Part shown: positions 33,319 through 41,630 of the stretch, piece by piece
Numbering within the stretch: position 1 is the first letter of the stretch
Layout of the letters: each line of letters begins with the position of its first letter
NCBI RefSeq assembly: GCF_042665525.1
Contig: NZ_JBHTCQ010000001.1
Location: 930,001 to 994,000, forward strand
Reading direction: 5' to 3'
Source: Allobogoriella alba
GTDB lineage: Bacteria; Actinomycetota; Actinomycetes; Actinomycetales; Actinomycetaceae
Length of the DNA: 64,000 bases
Translations under genes and position numbers: made by a program
The notes under the pieces: model-generated
What the model was told of the DNA's origin: nothing
What the model saw: only the letters and a program-made list of their open reading frames with translations
Databases searched by the model: none

Positions 33319-34210
33319 CGGGACTCCGTCTCGCGACCACGAACTGCACGACGGACAGCACCACGAGGACGAGTCCGAACACGATCGACATGGCAGCGCC
33401 CAGCCCGAACTCGTAGTTCTCGAACGACTCCTTGTAGATGCGGAGCGTGGGGACCTCGGTGCGGAATCCCGGACCGCCGTCCGTCGTGACGAGCACCGTG
33501 CCGAAGATCTGCAGCGCGAGCAGGACGGAGACGACCGAGACGACCACCGTGACCGGGCGCAGGAGCGGCCAGACCACGTACCGGAACCGGGCCCACGCAC
33601 CCGCGCCGTCGAGCATCGCGGCCTCCCTGACGCTGGAGGGGATGTTCTGCAGACCGGCAAGGAACAGCAGGAACCCGAAGCCCCAGTGGGACCACACGTA
33701 CACGAACGCGACGGCCCAGAAGGCGGTGTCCGGCTCCCCGAACCACGCGTGCCGCCACGTCTCCGACCCGATCACCGCCAGCAGCTCGTTGACCGGACCG
33801 ATCGCAGGATCGAGCAGCCAGTCCCAGAGGAAGCCGAAGACGACCGGTGACAGCATCCACGGAAGGAAGAACACGGCTCGGAAGAAACGGGCACCCCGCG
33901 GATCGGTGTTCACCGCGAGGGCCATGACCAGGCCGAGCGCGCCGCCGACGAGCAGGCCGACCGCACCGAAGCCGAAGGCATTGCCCATCGACCGCCAGAA
34001 CACCTCGTCGCCCCAGAGCCGGTGGTAGTTCTCGAGCCCGACGAAGGTCGGCGTGAACGAGATGCCGTCCCACTCCTGCAGGCTGAGCAGCGCCCCACGG
34101 AACAACGGGTAGACCTGGAGGGCGGCGATGAGGACCATGGCCGGCAGGACGAACGCGGCGCCCGTGAGCTGAGCCCGGCGGGACCGCGACGTCGCGCCCC
34201 TAACCCTCAT
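33311..34210 (-). CDS. Carbohydrate ABC transporter permease, MalF type
   Basis: A 299-residue permease with six helices and the EAA loop SVREAAMLDGAGAWARFRYV near residues 200-219. FVLPAMVLIAALQVYPLFRG opens the protein and FFLPWMLSPVVFGFLWDWLL forms a central helix, as in MalF/UgpA relatives. The ATG overlaps the stop of the binding-protein gene by 11 bases. It is the first of the two membrane subunits of this importer. Confidence 0.9.
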   Translation of the reverse strand: MRVRGATSRSRRAQLTGAAFVLPAMVLIAALQVYPLFRGALLSLQEWDGISFTPTFVGLENYHRLWGDEVFWRSMGNAFGFGAVGLLVGGALGLVMALAVNTDPRGARFFRAVFFLPWMLSPVVFGFLWDWLLDPAIGPVNELLAVIGSETWRHAWFGEPDTAFWAVAFVYVWSHWGFGFLLFLAGLQNIPSSVREAAMLDGAGAWARFRYVVWPLLRPVTVVVSVVSVLLALQIFGTVLVTTDGGPGFRTEVPTLRIYKESFENYEFGLGAAMSIVFGLVLVVLSVVQFVVARRSPDA

Positions 34211-35501
34211 CCTGCGCCGCCTGCACGTTCGTCAGGATCCCCGCCGCGTCGTTGTCGCCGACCAGGAGCTGCTGGACGCCGCGTGAGAGGGCGTCGGCGA
34301 CCGGTGTCAGCAGGGCAGCCTCGGGCGGCATGATCCGGTCCATGTGCTCCGCGAACGGCGTGATCCTGGGGTCGAGGTCGTCGGGCGAGGACATGACGGC
34401 GGGGTTCACCGGGATGGTCGGCAGTGCCCGGGCGTAGTGTCGCTGCTGCTCAGGTGCGGTGAACCAGCGCAGGTACTCCACGATCTCCTCCACGCGAGGG
34501 CTGCGGGCGTTGATCGCGACGCTCTTGCTCTTCCCGCCCTGGATGCGCATCTCGGCGGAGGTCGGCGGCGGTGGGAGGAACGCCCCGAACCCGTCGAACT
34601 CGGCGTCCAGGCTCTGTCCCACCGGGATGCTGCTCGAGAATCCGAAAGCCGTGGCCAGATTCTTCTGGGCGAAGAACGCCTGCTCGACGTCGGGCATCTG
34701 CCAGGTGGTCGAACCGGGCGCGAGCACGTCCGCGTCCCTCAGCTCCTGGAGGAGCTCCAGGACGGTCCGCCACTCGGCACTGGTCCACGGGTGCTCGCCC
34801 GCCGTCGTCGCCACGACGGTGTCGACCCCGAGCAGGTTGCTGCCGAAGGTCAACGCGAACGCCTCCGGGCCGTAGGTCTGGCCCGGGTTCATCCCGAAGG
34901 GCTGGTCGGTCACGTTCCGGAGCTGTCGGAGCGCGCTGACGAACTCGTCCCAGGTGGCGGGCGGTTCCTCGGGGTCGAGGTCGGCCTGCCGCCACAGGTC
35001 GTGGTTGCAGAGCATCATCCAGCAGTTGCCGTCGAACGGCACCGAGTAGATGCCGGGCTCGACTCCCCACCGGTTCTCGGCTGCGTACGTCGTGTAGGCC
35101 AGCAGCTCGGGGCTGAAGCTGTCGCGCCAGCCGTCGTCCATCACGTCGGTGAGGTCCAGCGGCCATCCGCCGTCCACGTAGGGGGCGTGGTCGTTCAGGG
35201 TGCCGCCGAGCGTCGGGTAGTAGAGGTCGGGCATCTCCCGCGCCTGGGCCCGGGCGCGCAACGCCTGGTCGTAGTCCTGAGCGATCGTCTCCACCCGGAT
35301 CCTGACTGCGGCCTCGTCCCGGTAGCGGGCGTTCAGCTCCTCGAGCACCGGCTCCTGGCCGGTCGAGGCGTTGAGATAGCTGATCGCCCCGTCCGACGCC
35401 GAGGACTCGGGGCGACATGCCGCCAGACCCGGGATGGCGACCATCGCGGCCAGGAGACTGCCGCGGCGAAGCACGGACCGTCTGGTGAGCGTGCCGTTCA
35501 T
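34200..35501 (-). CDS. Extracellular sugar-binding lipoprotein of the ABC importer
   Basis: A 433-residue SBP1-family protein. The signal has a twin-arginine-like start (TRRSVLRRGS) and a lipobox (GLAAC, Cys at about residue 29), so it is probably a Tat-exported lipoprotein. GIYSVPFDGNCWMMLCNHDL, a typical ligand-loop, and AFALTFGSNLLG follow, then TIPVNP near the C-terminus. The ATG has an AAGGAGGAG ribosome site. It is followed by two permeases and preceded by an amidohydrolase. The ligand is probably an oligosaccharide or a modified sugar. Confidence 0.9.
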   Translation of the reverse strand: MNGTLTRRSVLRRGSLLAAMVAIPGLAACRPESSASDGAISYLNASTGQEPVLEELNARYRDEAAVRIRVETIAQDYDQALRARAQAREMPDLYYPTLGGTLNDHAPYVDGGWPLDLTDVMDDGWRDSFSPELLAYTTYAAENRWGVEPGIYSVPFDGNCWMMLCNHDLWRQADLDPEEPPATWDEFVSALRQLRNVTDQPFGMNPGQTYGPEAFALTFGSNLLGVDTVVATTAGEHPWTSAEWRTVLELLQELRDADVLAPGSTTWQMPDVEQAFFAQKNLATAFGFSSSIPVGQSLDAEFDGFGAFLPPPPTSAEMRIQGGKSKSVAINARSPRVEEIVEYLRWFTAPEQQRHYARALPTIPVNPAVMSSPDDLDPRITPFAEHMDRIMPPEAALLTPVADALSRGVQQLLVGDNDAAGILTNVQAAQDEG

Positions 35502-35548
35502 GGAACTCCTCCTTGAGTGGGAGCGACAACGTGGTGAGGTGCGGACGC

Positions 35549-36787
35549 CTACCGGGTGGCGAGGCGGCCGGGACCGGCGACGGGTATGCCCGCCTGGAGG
35601 ACCATCTGCGGGGAGCCGAGTAGATCGGGGTCGGTCCGGAGGTCGCCGTCGTAGACGCAGATGTCCGCCACCCGCCCGGGGAGCAGGGACCCGAACGTGG
35701 CTCCCTTCCCCATCGCCTCGGCCGGCAGACCGGTCGCGCGCCAGAGCACCTCCGCGAGGCTGAGCTGCCATCGACGTGCGGCCTGGGCCAGGAGGTCGGG
35801 AAAGTCACCGACCGCCGGACCGAAGGCGTCACTGGTGAAGAAGGTGCGCGGCGCGAGCTCCGGCAGGCTGCGCAGCAGCCGCCACCGGTCCTCGGGGACG
35901 TCCGCCTCCGGCGGCTCCTGACGGGCGTCGACCTCCCGGAGCGGCACCATGGCGGCGCCGAGGTTGAGGTCGACGTAGACCTTCCTCGCCGCCATCTCGG
36001 CGATGACCTCGTGGTCGACGTCGAGCCGCCCGTCCTGCGCGGCCAGGAAGTTGCAGTGTGCGATCACCTGAACGCCGGCGAGAACCGCACGCCGGATTCC
36101 CTCCGTGGCGTTCGCGTGCGCGACGACCTGTACCCCCAGCCGGTCGGCCTCGGCGACCACGGCAGCCAGCTCGTCGGTCGAGTACTGCGCGCTCCGCCGG
36201 TCGGTGTGCGGGTCCATCGAGCCGCCCGTGGCCATCACCTTGACCGCGTCCGGCCGTTGCGGTGCCAGGTCTCGCAGGCGCGCCCGAAGCTCCTCGGTGC
36301 CGTCGGCGGTCACGCCGAGGAACTCCCCGTGCCCGCCGGAGGTGGTCAGGCACGGTCCGCATGCGAGCACCCGGGCGCCGCGGACGAGCCCCGTCCGCAG
36401 GAGCCTGCGGACGTCCAGAGCAATGCCCTCGGGCGAGCCGCAGTCGCGGACCGTGGTGACGCCTCGGCTCAGGGCGGACTGGGCGCCGGCCAGCGCCCAC
36501 GCCGAGTAGCCCTGTGGTCGTGGGGCCATGTCGGGCCAACCCGGGTCCGTGGGGCGGCCGTACGCGAGGTGGACGTGTGCGTCGACCAGGCCCGGCGTGA
36601 GGGTCGAGGTGTCGAGATCCCGCCGTCTGGCGTCCGCTGCCGCCGGGTGGGCCAGGACGGCGGTCGCAGGCCCGGCGGCGACGATGCGGCCGTCGTCGAA
36701 CAGGATCGCGGCGTCCTCGACGCCCGGACCTCCGGTCCCGTCCAGGAGCAGACCGGCCACGATGACGCCGGCTCCGGGAACGCTCAT
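35549..36787 (-). CDS. Amidohydrolase of the imidazolonepropionase/prolidase type
   Basis: A 412-residue binuclear-site amidohydrolase. Metal ligands appear in VDAHVHLAYGRP (HxH), VKVMATGGSMDP (bridging Lys), VVAHANATEGIRRAV and IAHCNFLAAQ (His), and TFFTSDAFGPAVG (Asp). The N-terminal and C-terminal beta domains (VIVAGLLLDGTGGPG; VADICVYDGD) are typical. Such enzymes cleave cyclic amides, peptides or lactones. It follows the SDR gene by a 4-base overlap and lies 48 bases before the binding-protein gene. Confidence 0.85.
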   Translation of the reverse strand: MSVPGAGVIVAGLLLDGTGGPGVEDAAILFDDGRIVAAGPATAVLAHPAAADARRRDLDTSTLTPGLVDAHVHLAYGRPTDPGWPDMAPRPQGYSAWALAGAQSALSRGVTTVRDCGSPEGIALDVRRLLRTGLVRGARVLACGPCLTTSGGHGEFLGVTADGTEELRARLRDLAPQRPDAVKVMATGGSMDPHTDRRSAQYSTDELAAVVAEADRLGVQVVAHANATEGIRRAVLAGVQVIAHCNFLAAQDGRLDVDHEVIAEMAARKVYVDLNLGAAMVPLREVDARQEPPEADVPEDRWRLLRSLPELAPRTFFTSDAFGPAVGDFPDLLAQAARRWQLSLAEVLWRATGLPAEAMGKGATFGSLLPGRVADICVYDGDLRTDPDLLGSPQMVLQAGIPVAGPGRLATR

Positions 36788-37578
36788 CCGCGCTCACCGT
36801 CCAGACCGGCTGTCCTGCGCGACGGCGCCGTCCGGTAGCGCAGGGAGGCGCCGCCGTCGACCGCGAGGACGTGACCGTTCACGAAGCGCGACCGCGGGTC
36901 GGTGAGGTAGAGCACGGCGTCGACCACGTCCTCGGTCGTCCCCCAGGAACCGTCGAGCGCATCGGTGCCCGCCGCGGGTCTCGAGGACGGGTCCGTCCAG
37001 ATCGGTCCGGGCGCGACGGCGTTCACGCGGATCGCCGCCGCCGCCCACTCGCCGGCGAGGCACTTGGTCAGCATGATGAGTCCGGCCTTGCTGACGCAGT
37101 AGTCGACGGTTCCGGCGTTCGGGACGAGTCCTTGCAGGGACGCCATGTTGACGATGGACCCACCGCCGGGTCCCATGCTGCGTGCCACCACCTGCGAGCA
37201 GATGAACGCGCCGGTCACGTTCACGTCGAGGACGCGCCGCCAACGCTGGAGCGGCATGTCGAGCGCCCTACCACCCACCTGGCCACCTGGCCGGACAGAG
37301 GTGAGCGCTGCGTTGTTCACCAGGGCCGTCGGCGTGCCGTAGCGTGCGGCGGCCTCGTCCACGGCCCGCTCGACGGCACGGGCATCTGTCGTGTCGGCGA
37401 CGTACGACGTGGTGTCGGGGCCGAGTGCCAGCGCGACCTCCTCGACGGCCGCGCGGTCGACGTCGAGCAGTGCGACCGCGGCGCCGGCCTCGGCCGCCGC
37501 CCGGGCGACGGCTGCGCCGATTCCGTGGCCCGCCCCTGTGACGACCACGACCTGTCCTGCCAGATCCCTGAGCGTCAC
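36784..37578 (-). CDS. Short-chain dehydrogenase/reductase
   Basis: A 264-residue SDR. The cofactor motif is VVVTGAGHGIGAAVARAA, the Asp at LLDVDRAAV suggests NAD(H), NNAA follows (ALVNNAALTSV), and the catalytic set is Ser in VNMASLQG and YxxxK in VDYCVSKAGL. The late RFVNGHVLAVDGG is classic. It overlaps the PLP-enzyme stop by four bases (ATGA), so it belongs to the same operon. The substrate is unknown; a sugar or sugar-acid alcohol is plausible. Confidence 0.9.
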   Translation of the reverse strand: MTLRDLAGQVVVVTGAGHGIGAAVARAAAEAGAAVALLDVDRAAVEEVALALGPDTTSYVADTTDARAVERAVDEAAARYGTPTALVNNAALTSVRPGGQVGGRALDMPLQRWRRVLDVNVTGAFICSQVVARSMGPGGGSIVNMASLQGLVPNAGTVDYCVSKAGLIMLTKCLAGEWAAAAIRVNAVAPGPIWTDPSSRPAAGTDALDGSWGTTEDVVDAVLYLTDPRSRFVNGHVLAVDGGASLRYRTAPSRRTAGLDGERG

Positions 37579-38603
37579 GATGCTCCGTAGGGCCTGCCAC
37601 GACCGTCGTGGGCGAAGAGCGCGGGCAGCCCTCCGGTGTGGACGAAGACCGGTGTGCGGCCGCCCTCGACGTTGCCGTCAGCCACGTCCTGGACGAGGCC
37701 GGACATCCCTTTGGCGGTGTAGACCGGGTCCAGCAGCAGCCCGTCCACCTGGGCACAGCGCGTGAGCAGCTCCCACACCGGGCCGGACGCGACCGCGTAG
37801 TCCGGTCCGCCGTGGTCCAGGACGACCACGTCCCTGGCGCGGATCGGGCTGGTCAGGCCGAGGAGGGTTGCGGCGTCGGCGGCGAGGGCCGCAATGCGCT
37901 CGGCGATGCCCTCCGGCAGTGGGCGCCACCCCACGCCGGTCACGGTCCAGTCGAGCCCGAGCAGGCGCGCGCCCAGCAGGAGGCCCGTCAGGACGACACC
38001 TTCGGAGGTCGCGAACACGGCGACCTTCTCCACGTCCCGGGCCCGCAGCTGCTCGGCCATCTCGAGGACGCACCGCAGGTAGCCCAGCACGCCGAGCGGG
38101 TGGACGGAGGACTCCAGCACGTACGGACGACGCCCCCGGCGGCGGTGCTCCTCGGCCACCGCGTGCATGCGTGCAGCCGTCGCCCCGCGATCGGTGATCC
38201 GGGGATCGTCGTCGACCCACTCGATCTCGGCGCCGAGCAGGGATGTGATCAGGTAGTTGCCGCCAACGGTCCCGGCGCGACCGCGCCGCAGGATCAGAAC
38301 CGGGCGCATCCCGGCACGAACGGCGGCCGCCGCGCACAGGCGCGCATGGTTGGACTGCGCGACCCCGCCGCCGGCGACGAAGACGTCGCAGGACTGCGAC
38401 TGCGCATCGGCGACGATGTACTCGAGCGCGCGCACCTTGCTGCCGCCGAACGCCAGGCCGGTGAGGTCGTCCCGCTTGACCAGCAGCTCCGGAACGCCCA
38501 GCTCCGCGGCCAGCCCGGGCAGTGGTTCGAGCGGGGTCGTGGCGTGCGTGAAGGTGAGCCTGGGGAACGCCTCCAGCGCAGAGGTCAACTCGTCACGGGT
38601 CAC
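37575..38603 (-). CDS. PLP-dependent ACC deaminase/D-cysteine desulfhydrase-like enzyme
   Basis: A 342-residue fold-type II PLP enzyme. The Schiff-base Lys lies in LAFGGSKVRALEY near residue 54, followed by AQSNHARLCAAAAVRAGM. ATSEGVVLTGLLLGARLLG forms the phosphate-binding region, and PVFVHTGGLPALFAHDGRG ends the protein, as in ACC deaminase and D-cysteine desulfhydrase. The start is taken as the GTG at 38603, 34 bases after the RidA stop. Adjacent RidA fits, since this class releases 2-aminoacrylate-like imines and ammonia. The substrate is unproven. Confidence 0.85.
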   Translation of the reverse strand: MTRDELTSALEAFPRLTFTHATTPLEPLPGLAAELGVPELLVKRDDLTGLAFGGSKVRALEYIVADAQSQSCDVFVAGGGVAQSNHARLCAAAAVRAGMRPVLILRRGRAGTVGGNYLITSLLGAEIEWVDDDPRITDRGATAARMHAVAEEHRRRGRRPYVLESSVHPLGVLGYLRCVLEMAEQLRARDVEKVAVFATSEGVVLTGLLLGARLLGLDWTVTGVGWRPLPEGIAERIAALAADAATLLGLTSPIRARDVVVLDHGGPDYAVASGPVWELLTRCAQVDGLLLDPVYTAKGMSGLVQDVADGNVEGGRTPVFVHTGGLPALFAHDGRGRPYGAS

Positions 38604-38637
38604 GCGCGAACCCGCGTCCCCGCGGCGCTGCGTGAGG

Positions 38638-39024
38638 TCAGTCCCCGGGCACATGATGGGCAACCGCCGAGATCTCCACGCGGAACTCGGGCCGGCCCAG
38701 CCGGGAGATCTCCACCGTGGTCCGGCTCGGGTACGCGCCTTCGGGGAAGGTGTCGCGGTAGGCGGCGTCGACCGCGTCGATGTCCGTGATGTCGGTGAGG
38801 AAGACCTGCGTGCTGACGACGTCGGACATCCGGGAACCGGCCGCCTCGAGAGCGGCTCGGACGTTCTGAAGCACCTGGGCGACCTGCTCACCGGCGTCCT
38901 CGCCTGCCGTCGAGCCGTCCGCTCGCACCGGTACCTGGCCAGAGACGTAGACCCACTCCCCGGACGACGCCGCGGGTGAGTAGGGGCGGCCAGAGTGCCA
39001 CGAGCGGCTGGTGTGCGTGTTCAC
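38638..39024 (-). CDS. RidA-family enamine/imine deaminase
   Basis: A 128-residue YjgF/RidA protein: RPYSPAASSGEWVYVSGQVP at the start, EQVAQVLQNVRAALEAAGS, VVSTQVFLTDITDIDAV and the conserved Arg in YPSRTTVEISRL, which binds the substrate carboxylate. RidA hydrolyses reactive enamines released by PLP enzymes such as the one encoded just downstream. It is first in an operon of eight genes and starts at a GTG 30 bases downstream of a TGGTATACCA operator. Confidence 0.9.
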   Translation of the reverse strand: MNTHTSRSWHSGRPYSPAASSGEWVYVSGQVPVRADGSTAGEDAGEQVAQVLQNVRAALEAAGSRMSDVVSTQVFLTDITDIDAVDAAYRDTFPEGAYPSRTTVEISRLGRPEFRVEISAVAHHVPGD

Positions 39025-39054
39025 GATTCGTCTGCCCTTCGTCGGGTGGTGTAT

Positions 39055-39064
39055 TGGTATACCA
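39055..39064 (-). promoter_or_regulatory. Operator TGGTATACCA at the RidA-ABC operon promoter
   Basis: Perfect 10-bp palindrome upstream of the RidA start. On the minus strand, TGGACG, an 18-bp spacer and TATACC form a promoter whose -10 lies inside the palindrome. The same arrangement is found at 45330, so repression by the locally encoded GntR protein is likely. Confidence 0.7.
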
Positions 39065-39138
39065 CCATGCCACCGAGTGCGTCCAGGGCGTCACGGCATG
39101 GGGTGCTCGTCTCGGCGCGGGTCAGCGTTCGACGTGGG

Positions 39139-40125
39139 TCAGAGCTCGACGTCCGTCAACGCGCCCTCGTCCTCGCAGGAGCGGTGCACGGCCTCGATGA
39201 CGGCCACGGACTCGGTCGCGTCGGATGCGGTGACGGGTGCGGGTCGCCGGCTCCGGACGGCGCCGACGAAGCCGGCGATCTCCTCACGGATGTCCCCGAT
39301 GGGGGCGCCCGCGTGCCCCATCGGCCAGTGGAACACGTCCGGTGTGCGATGCCGGCCGCTCCGCTCGTCGATGACGTGCACGCTGTCGTGGCCGAGGTCG
39401 CAGGTGACCGCGCCGTCCGACGCGACGACCTCGAGCCCCGCGGTCATTCCTGCCGGGAAGCTGCTCGGCCAGATCCACGACCAGTCGAAGCCGATCGCCG
39501 CGCCGTTCTGGAGGACCAGCTCGCCTCGAACGACGTCGTAGGTCCTGCTGAGGACGGAGTGGCCGATCGCGCGGACCGCCGCGATCCGTTGCCCGGTGAC
39601 GTAGCGGACCAGATCGACGTCGTGGATGCCGAGGAACCACGCGACCGAGGTTCGGCCGGCGATGCGGGACGCCGTAGCGGTGCTGCTGCATCGCCAGATC
39701 CTCCCTGCCTGCAGGTTGCCGAGCTCGCCTTCGCGGACGGTGGCGCGCAGTGCCGCCACACGCGGGTCGAAGCGCAGGATCTGGCCCACCATGATCTGGT
39801 CCGGGCCGGCGAGATCCATCATCGTCCGGCACTCCGTGACGCTCGTGGCGAACGGCTTCTCGATGAGCAGAGGCGTCCCGCGCTCGAGGAACGGGCGCAG
39901 GGCGGAGAGCCGTACGTGGTCGGGCAGGCATGCGGAGACGGCGTCGACGTCGCCGAGCTGGGCCGGGTCGCGCAGGACGCGGCAGGGGAGCCGTCCGAGC
40001 AGCTCGTGCCGGGTGGGGTCGGGCTCGACGATCGCCACGAGCTCGACGTCCGGCAGGCTCGCGTACACCTGGGCGTGGAGGATGCCCATCACCCCGCCGC
40101 CGAGAACCGCGCATCGAAGGGTCAT
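39139..40125 (-). CDS. Gfo/Idh/MocA family NAD(P)-dependent oxidoreductase
   Basis: A 328-residue oxidoreductase. The Rossmann motif is CAVLGGGVMGILHAQVYAS, DAVSACLPDHVRLSALRPFL follows, and the catalytic-Lys motif is LLIEKPFATSVTE. GQILRFDPRVAALR and SVAWFLGIHDVDLVRYVTGQ complete the substrate domain. Such enzymes oxidise or epimerise sugars, inositols and sugar acids. The ATG at 40125 has GAGGAG 11 bases upstream. It is divergent from the first RraA-like gene across a shared operator. Confidence 0.9.
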   Translation of the reverse strand: MTLRCAVLGGGVMGILHAQVYASLPDVELVAIVEPDPTRHELLGRLPCRVLRDPAQLGDVDAVSACLPDHVRLSALRPFLERGTPLLIEKPFATSVTECRTMMDLAGPDQIMVGQILRFDPRVAALRATVREGELGNLQAGRIWRCSSTATASRIAGRTSVAWFLGIHDVDLVRYVTGQRIAAVRAIGHSVLSRTYDVVRGELVLQNGAAIGFDWSWIWPSSFPAGMTAGLEVVASDGAVTCDLGHDSVHVIDERSGRHRTPDVFHWPMGHAGAPIGDIREEIAGFVGAVRSRRPAPVTASDATESVAVIEAVHRSCEDEGALTDVEL

Positions 40126-40168
40126 GGTTCGCGAGCTCCTCGTGATCGGCGCGTGGTAGATGGCATAC

Positions 40169-40178
40169 TGGTATACCA
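40169..40178. promoter_or_regulatory. Operator TGGTATACCA between the Gfo/Idh/MocA gene and the first RraA-like gene
   Basis: Perfect palindrome in a divergent promoter region, 17 bases before the AGGAGGT-preceded GTG of the RraA-like gene. It shares the longer block GGCATACTGGTATACCA with the site at 45330-45339, which argues for one regulator. Confidence 0.7.
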
Positions 40179-40195
40179 ACCATAGGAGGTGGCGC

Positions 40196-40912
40196 GTGCA
40201 CGAGTCCATGTCGATCGAACCCGAGCTGCGAAAGGCGCTGCAGCGCGTGAGCGTGGCGACGTTGACGACACAGCTGTTCGTCCGGGGTTTGCGCTCGACC
40301 TACCTGTCCGGTCCGGTCCCCTTGCGCCCCGACCAGCCACAGATGGTCGGTCCCGCCTATACGGTGCGCAGCATCCCGGCCCGCGAGGACCTCGACGTCC
40401 TGAGCGTGTTCGACGACTACGACCACCCGCAGCGTCGAGCGATCGAGGAAGCGCCGCCCGACTCGGTGCTCGTCATCGACTCGCGACGGGACACGACGGC
40501 CGCCTCCCTCGGCCACATCCTGGCGACGCGGTTCGAGGTGCGCGGTGGCGCCGGGATCGTCACGGACGGATCGGTCCGGGACGTCGACGGGTTCAGAACG
40601 CTCACGATGCCCACGTTCGCCGACGGTGCCGCGCCGACGACCAACCTGGCGCGCCACCATGTCGTCGACCTGAACCAACCCATCGCCTGCGGTGGAGTGG
40701 CTGTGTACCCGGGCGACGTCATGGTCGGAGGGTCGGACGGTGTCATCTGCATCCCCGCACACCTGGCGGAGGAGATCGCCGAGGAGGCGCTGAAGCAGGA
40801 GCAGCTGGAGGATTTCATCCTGGAGCGGATCAGGTCCGGCCATCCGCTCCGGAACAACTACCCGGCGAGCACGCAGACCCTCGAGATCTACGAGCGAGAA
40901 CGGCGCTCCTAG
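40196..40912 (+). CDS. RraA-family protein, probable class II pyruvate aldolase (first paralogue)
   Basis: A 238-residue RraA/HMG-aldolase-like protein. The active-site motif is RGGAGIVTDGSVRDVDGF (the Arg-Asp pair binds substrate and metal), followed by YPGDVMVGGSDGVICIP. Members act as divalent-metal aldolases on 4-hydroxy-4-methyl-2-ketoglutarate and related 2-keto acids, releasing pyruvate. The GTG at 40196 has AGGAGGT five bases upstream. It lies alone between two minus-strand operons and is controlled by the TGGTATACCA site. Confidence 0.8.
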   Translation: MHESMSIEPELRKALQRVSVATLTTQLFVRGLRSTYLSGPVPLRPDQPQMVGPAYTVRSIPAREDLDVLSVFDDYDHPQRRAIEEAPPDSVLVIDSRRDTTAASLGHILATRFEVRGGAGIVTDGSVRDVDGFRTLTMPTFADGAAPTTNLARHHVVDLNQPIACGGVAVYPGDVMVGGSDGVICIPAHLAEEIAEEALKQEQLEDFILERIRSGHPLRNNYPASTQTLEIYERERRS

Positions 40913-40919
40913 CCGGATC

Positions 40920-41630
40920 TCAGGACAGGTGGTCCGTCCGGCTGTCCAGGGCGCGGCGGATGTGGTCGTGCATGAGCTGCTCGCCCTCGTCTGCCGATCC
41001 GGCGACGGCGAGCTCCAGGAGTCGCCGGTGCTCGGACTGTTCCTGGGACGTCATCTTCTGGTCATCCCACACGACCGAGACGGTGGCGAGCGCCGTCAGG
41101 TCCTGCAACCGGTCGAGACTCTCCACGATGAGCGGGTTCGGGCACGCGCCGTACAGACACTGGTGGAACGCGCGGTTGGCGAGGACCGCAGCGGGCCAGT
41201 CGGCGCGAGCCCTGAGGAGTTCGGAGCGCTCCAGATGCTTGCTCGCCTCGTCGGTGTCGATCCTGCCGGTGCGGATGCTCTCGGCGTACGCCCAAGGCTC
41301 GAGCAGCAGGCGTTGTTCGTACACATGCCGCGCGTCCTGCGCCGAGAGCCTGCGCACCACGGATCCGCGATTCCGCGTCGTGGTGACCAGCCCGGATGCC
41401 GTGAGCTGGATGAGCGCCTCCCGGACGGGCGTCTTCGAGACTCCCAGCTCGGCCGCGAGCCGGCGCTCGACCAGCACCTGGTCGCCCGGCAGCCGTCCGC
41501 TGAGGATGGACTCGCGCAGAGCGGCCGCGATCAGGTCCATCTGACTCGTGGCCCGCCCCAGAGGCCCGGTCAGGATCGACGGCTCCGCGCTCACATCCGG
41601 TTGGTCTACCACCACGTGCGGTCCCTTCAC
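40920..41630 (-). CDS. GntR family (FCD) regulator of the uronate island
   Basis: A 236-residue regulator with a winged-helix domain (AALRESILSGRLPGDQVLVE; RRLAAELGVSKTPVREALIQ) and an FCD effector domain (RAFHQCLYGACPNPLIVES; MTSQEQSEHRRLLELAVAGS). It is the last gene of the Nramp-like/ALDH/creatininase operon. The GTG at 41630 overlaps the creatininase stop (GTGA); a GTG at 41592 is the alternative start, lying just after a TGGTCTACCA near-operator. It is the natural candidate to bind the TGGTATACCA sites. Confidence 0.85.
   Translation of the reverse strand: MKGPHVVVDQPDVSAEPSILTGPLGRATSQMDLIAAALRESILSGRLPGDQVLVERRLAAELGVSKTPVREALIQLTASGLVTTTRNRGSVVRRLSAQDARHVYEQRLLLEPWAYAESIRTGRIDTDEASKHLERSELLRARADWPAAVLANRAFHQCLYGACPNPLIVESLDRLQDLTALATVSVVWDDQKMTSQEQSEHRRLLELAVAGSADEGEQLMHDHIRRALDSRTDHLS
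41602..41611. promoter_or_regulatory. Near-operator TGGTCTACCA at the 5' end of the GntR gene
   Basis: Differs from the island operator TGGTATACCA by one base. It lies inside the first codons of the GntR gene if translation begins at 41630, or ten bases upstream if it begins at 41592. Autoregulation is possible. Confidence 0.35.
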
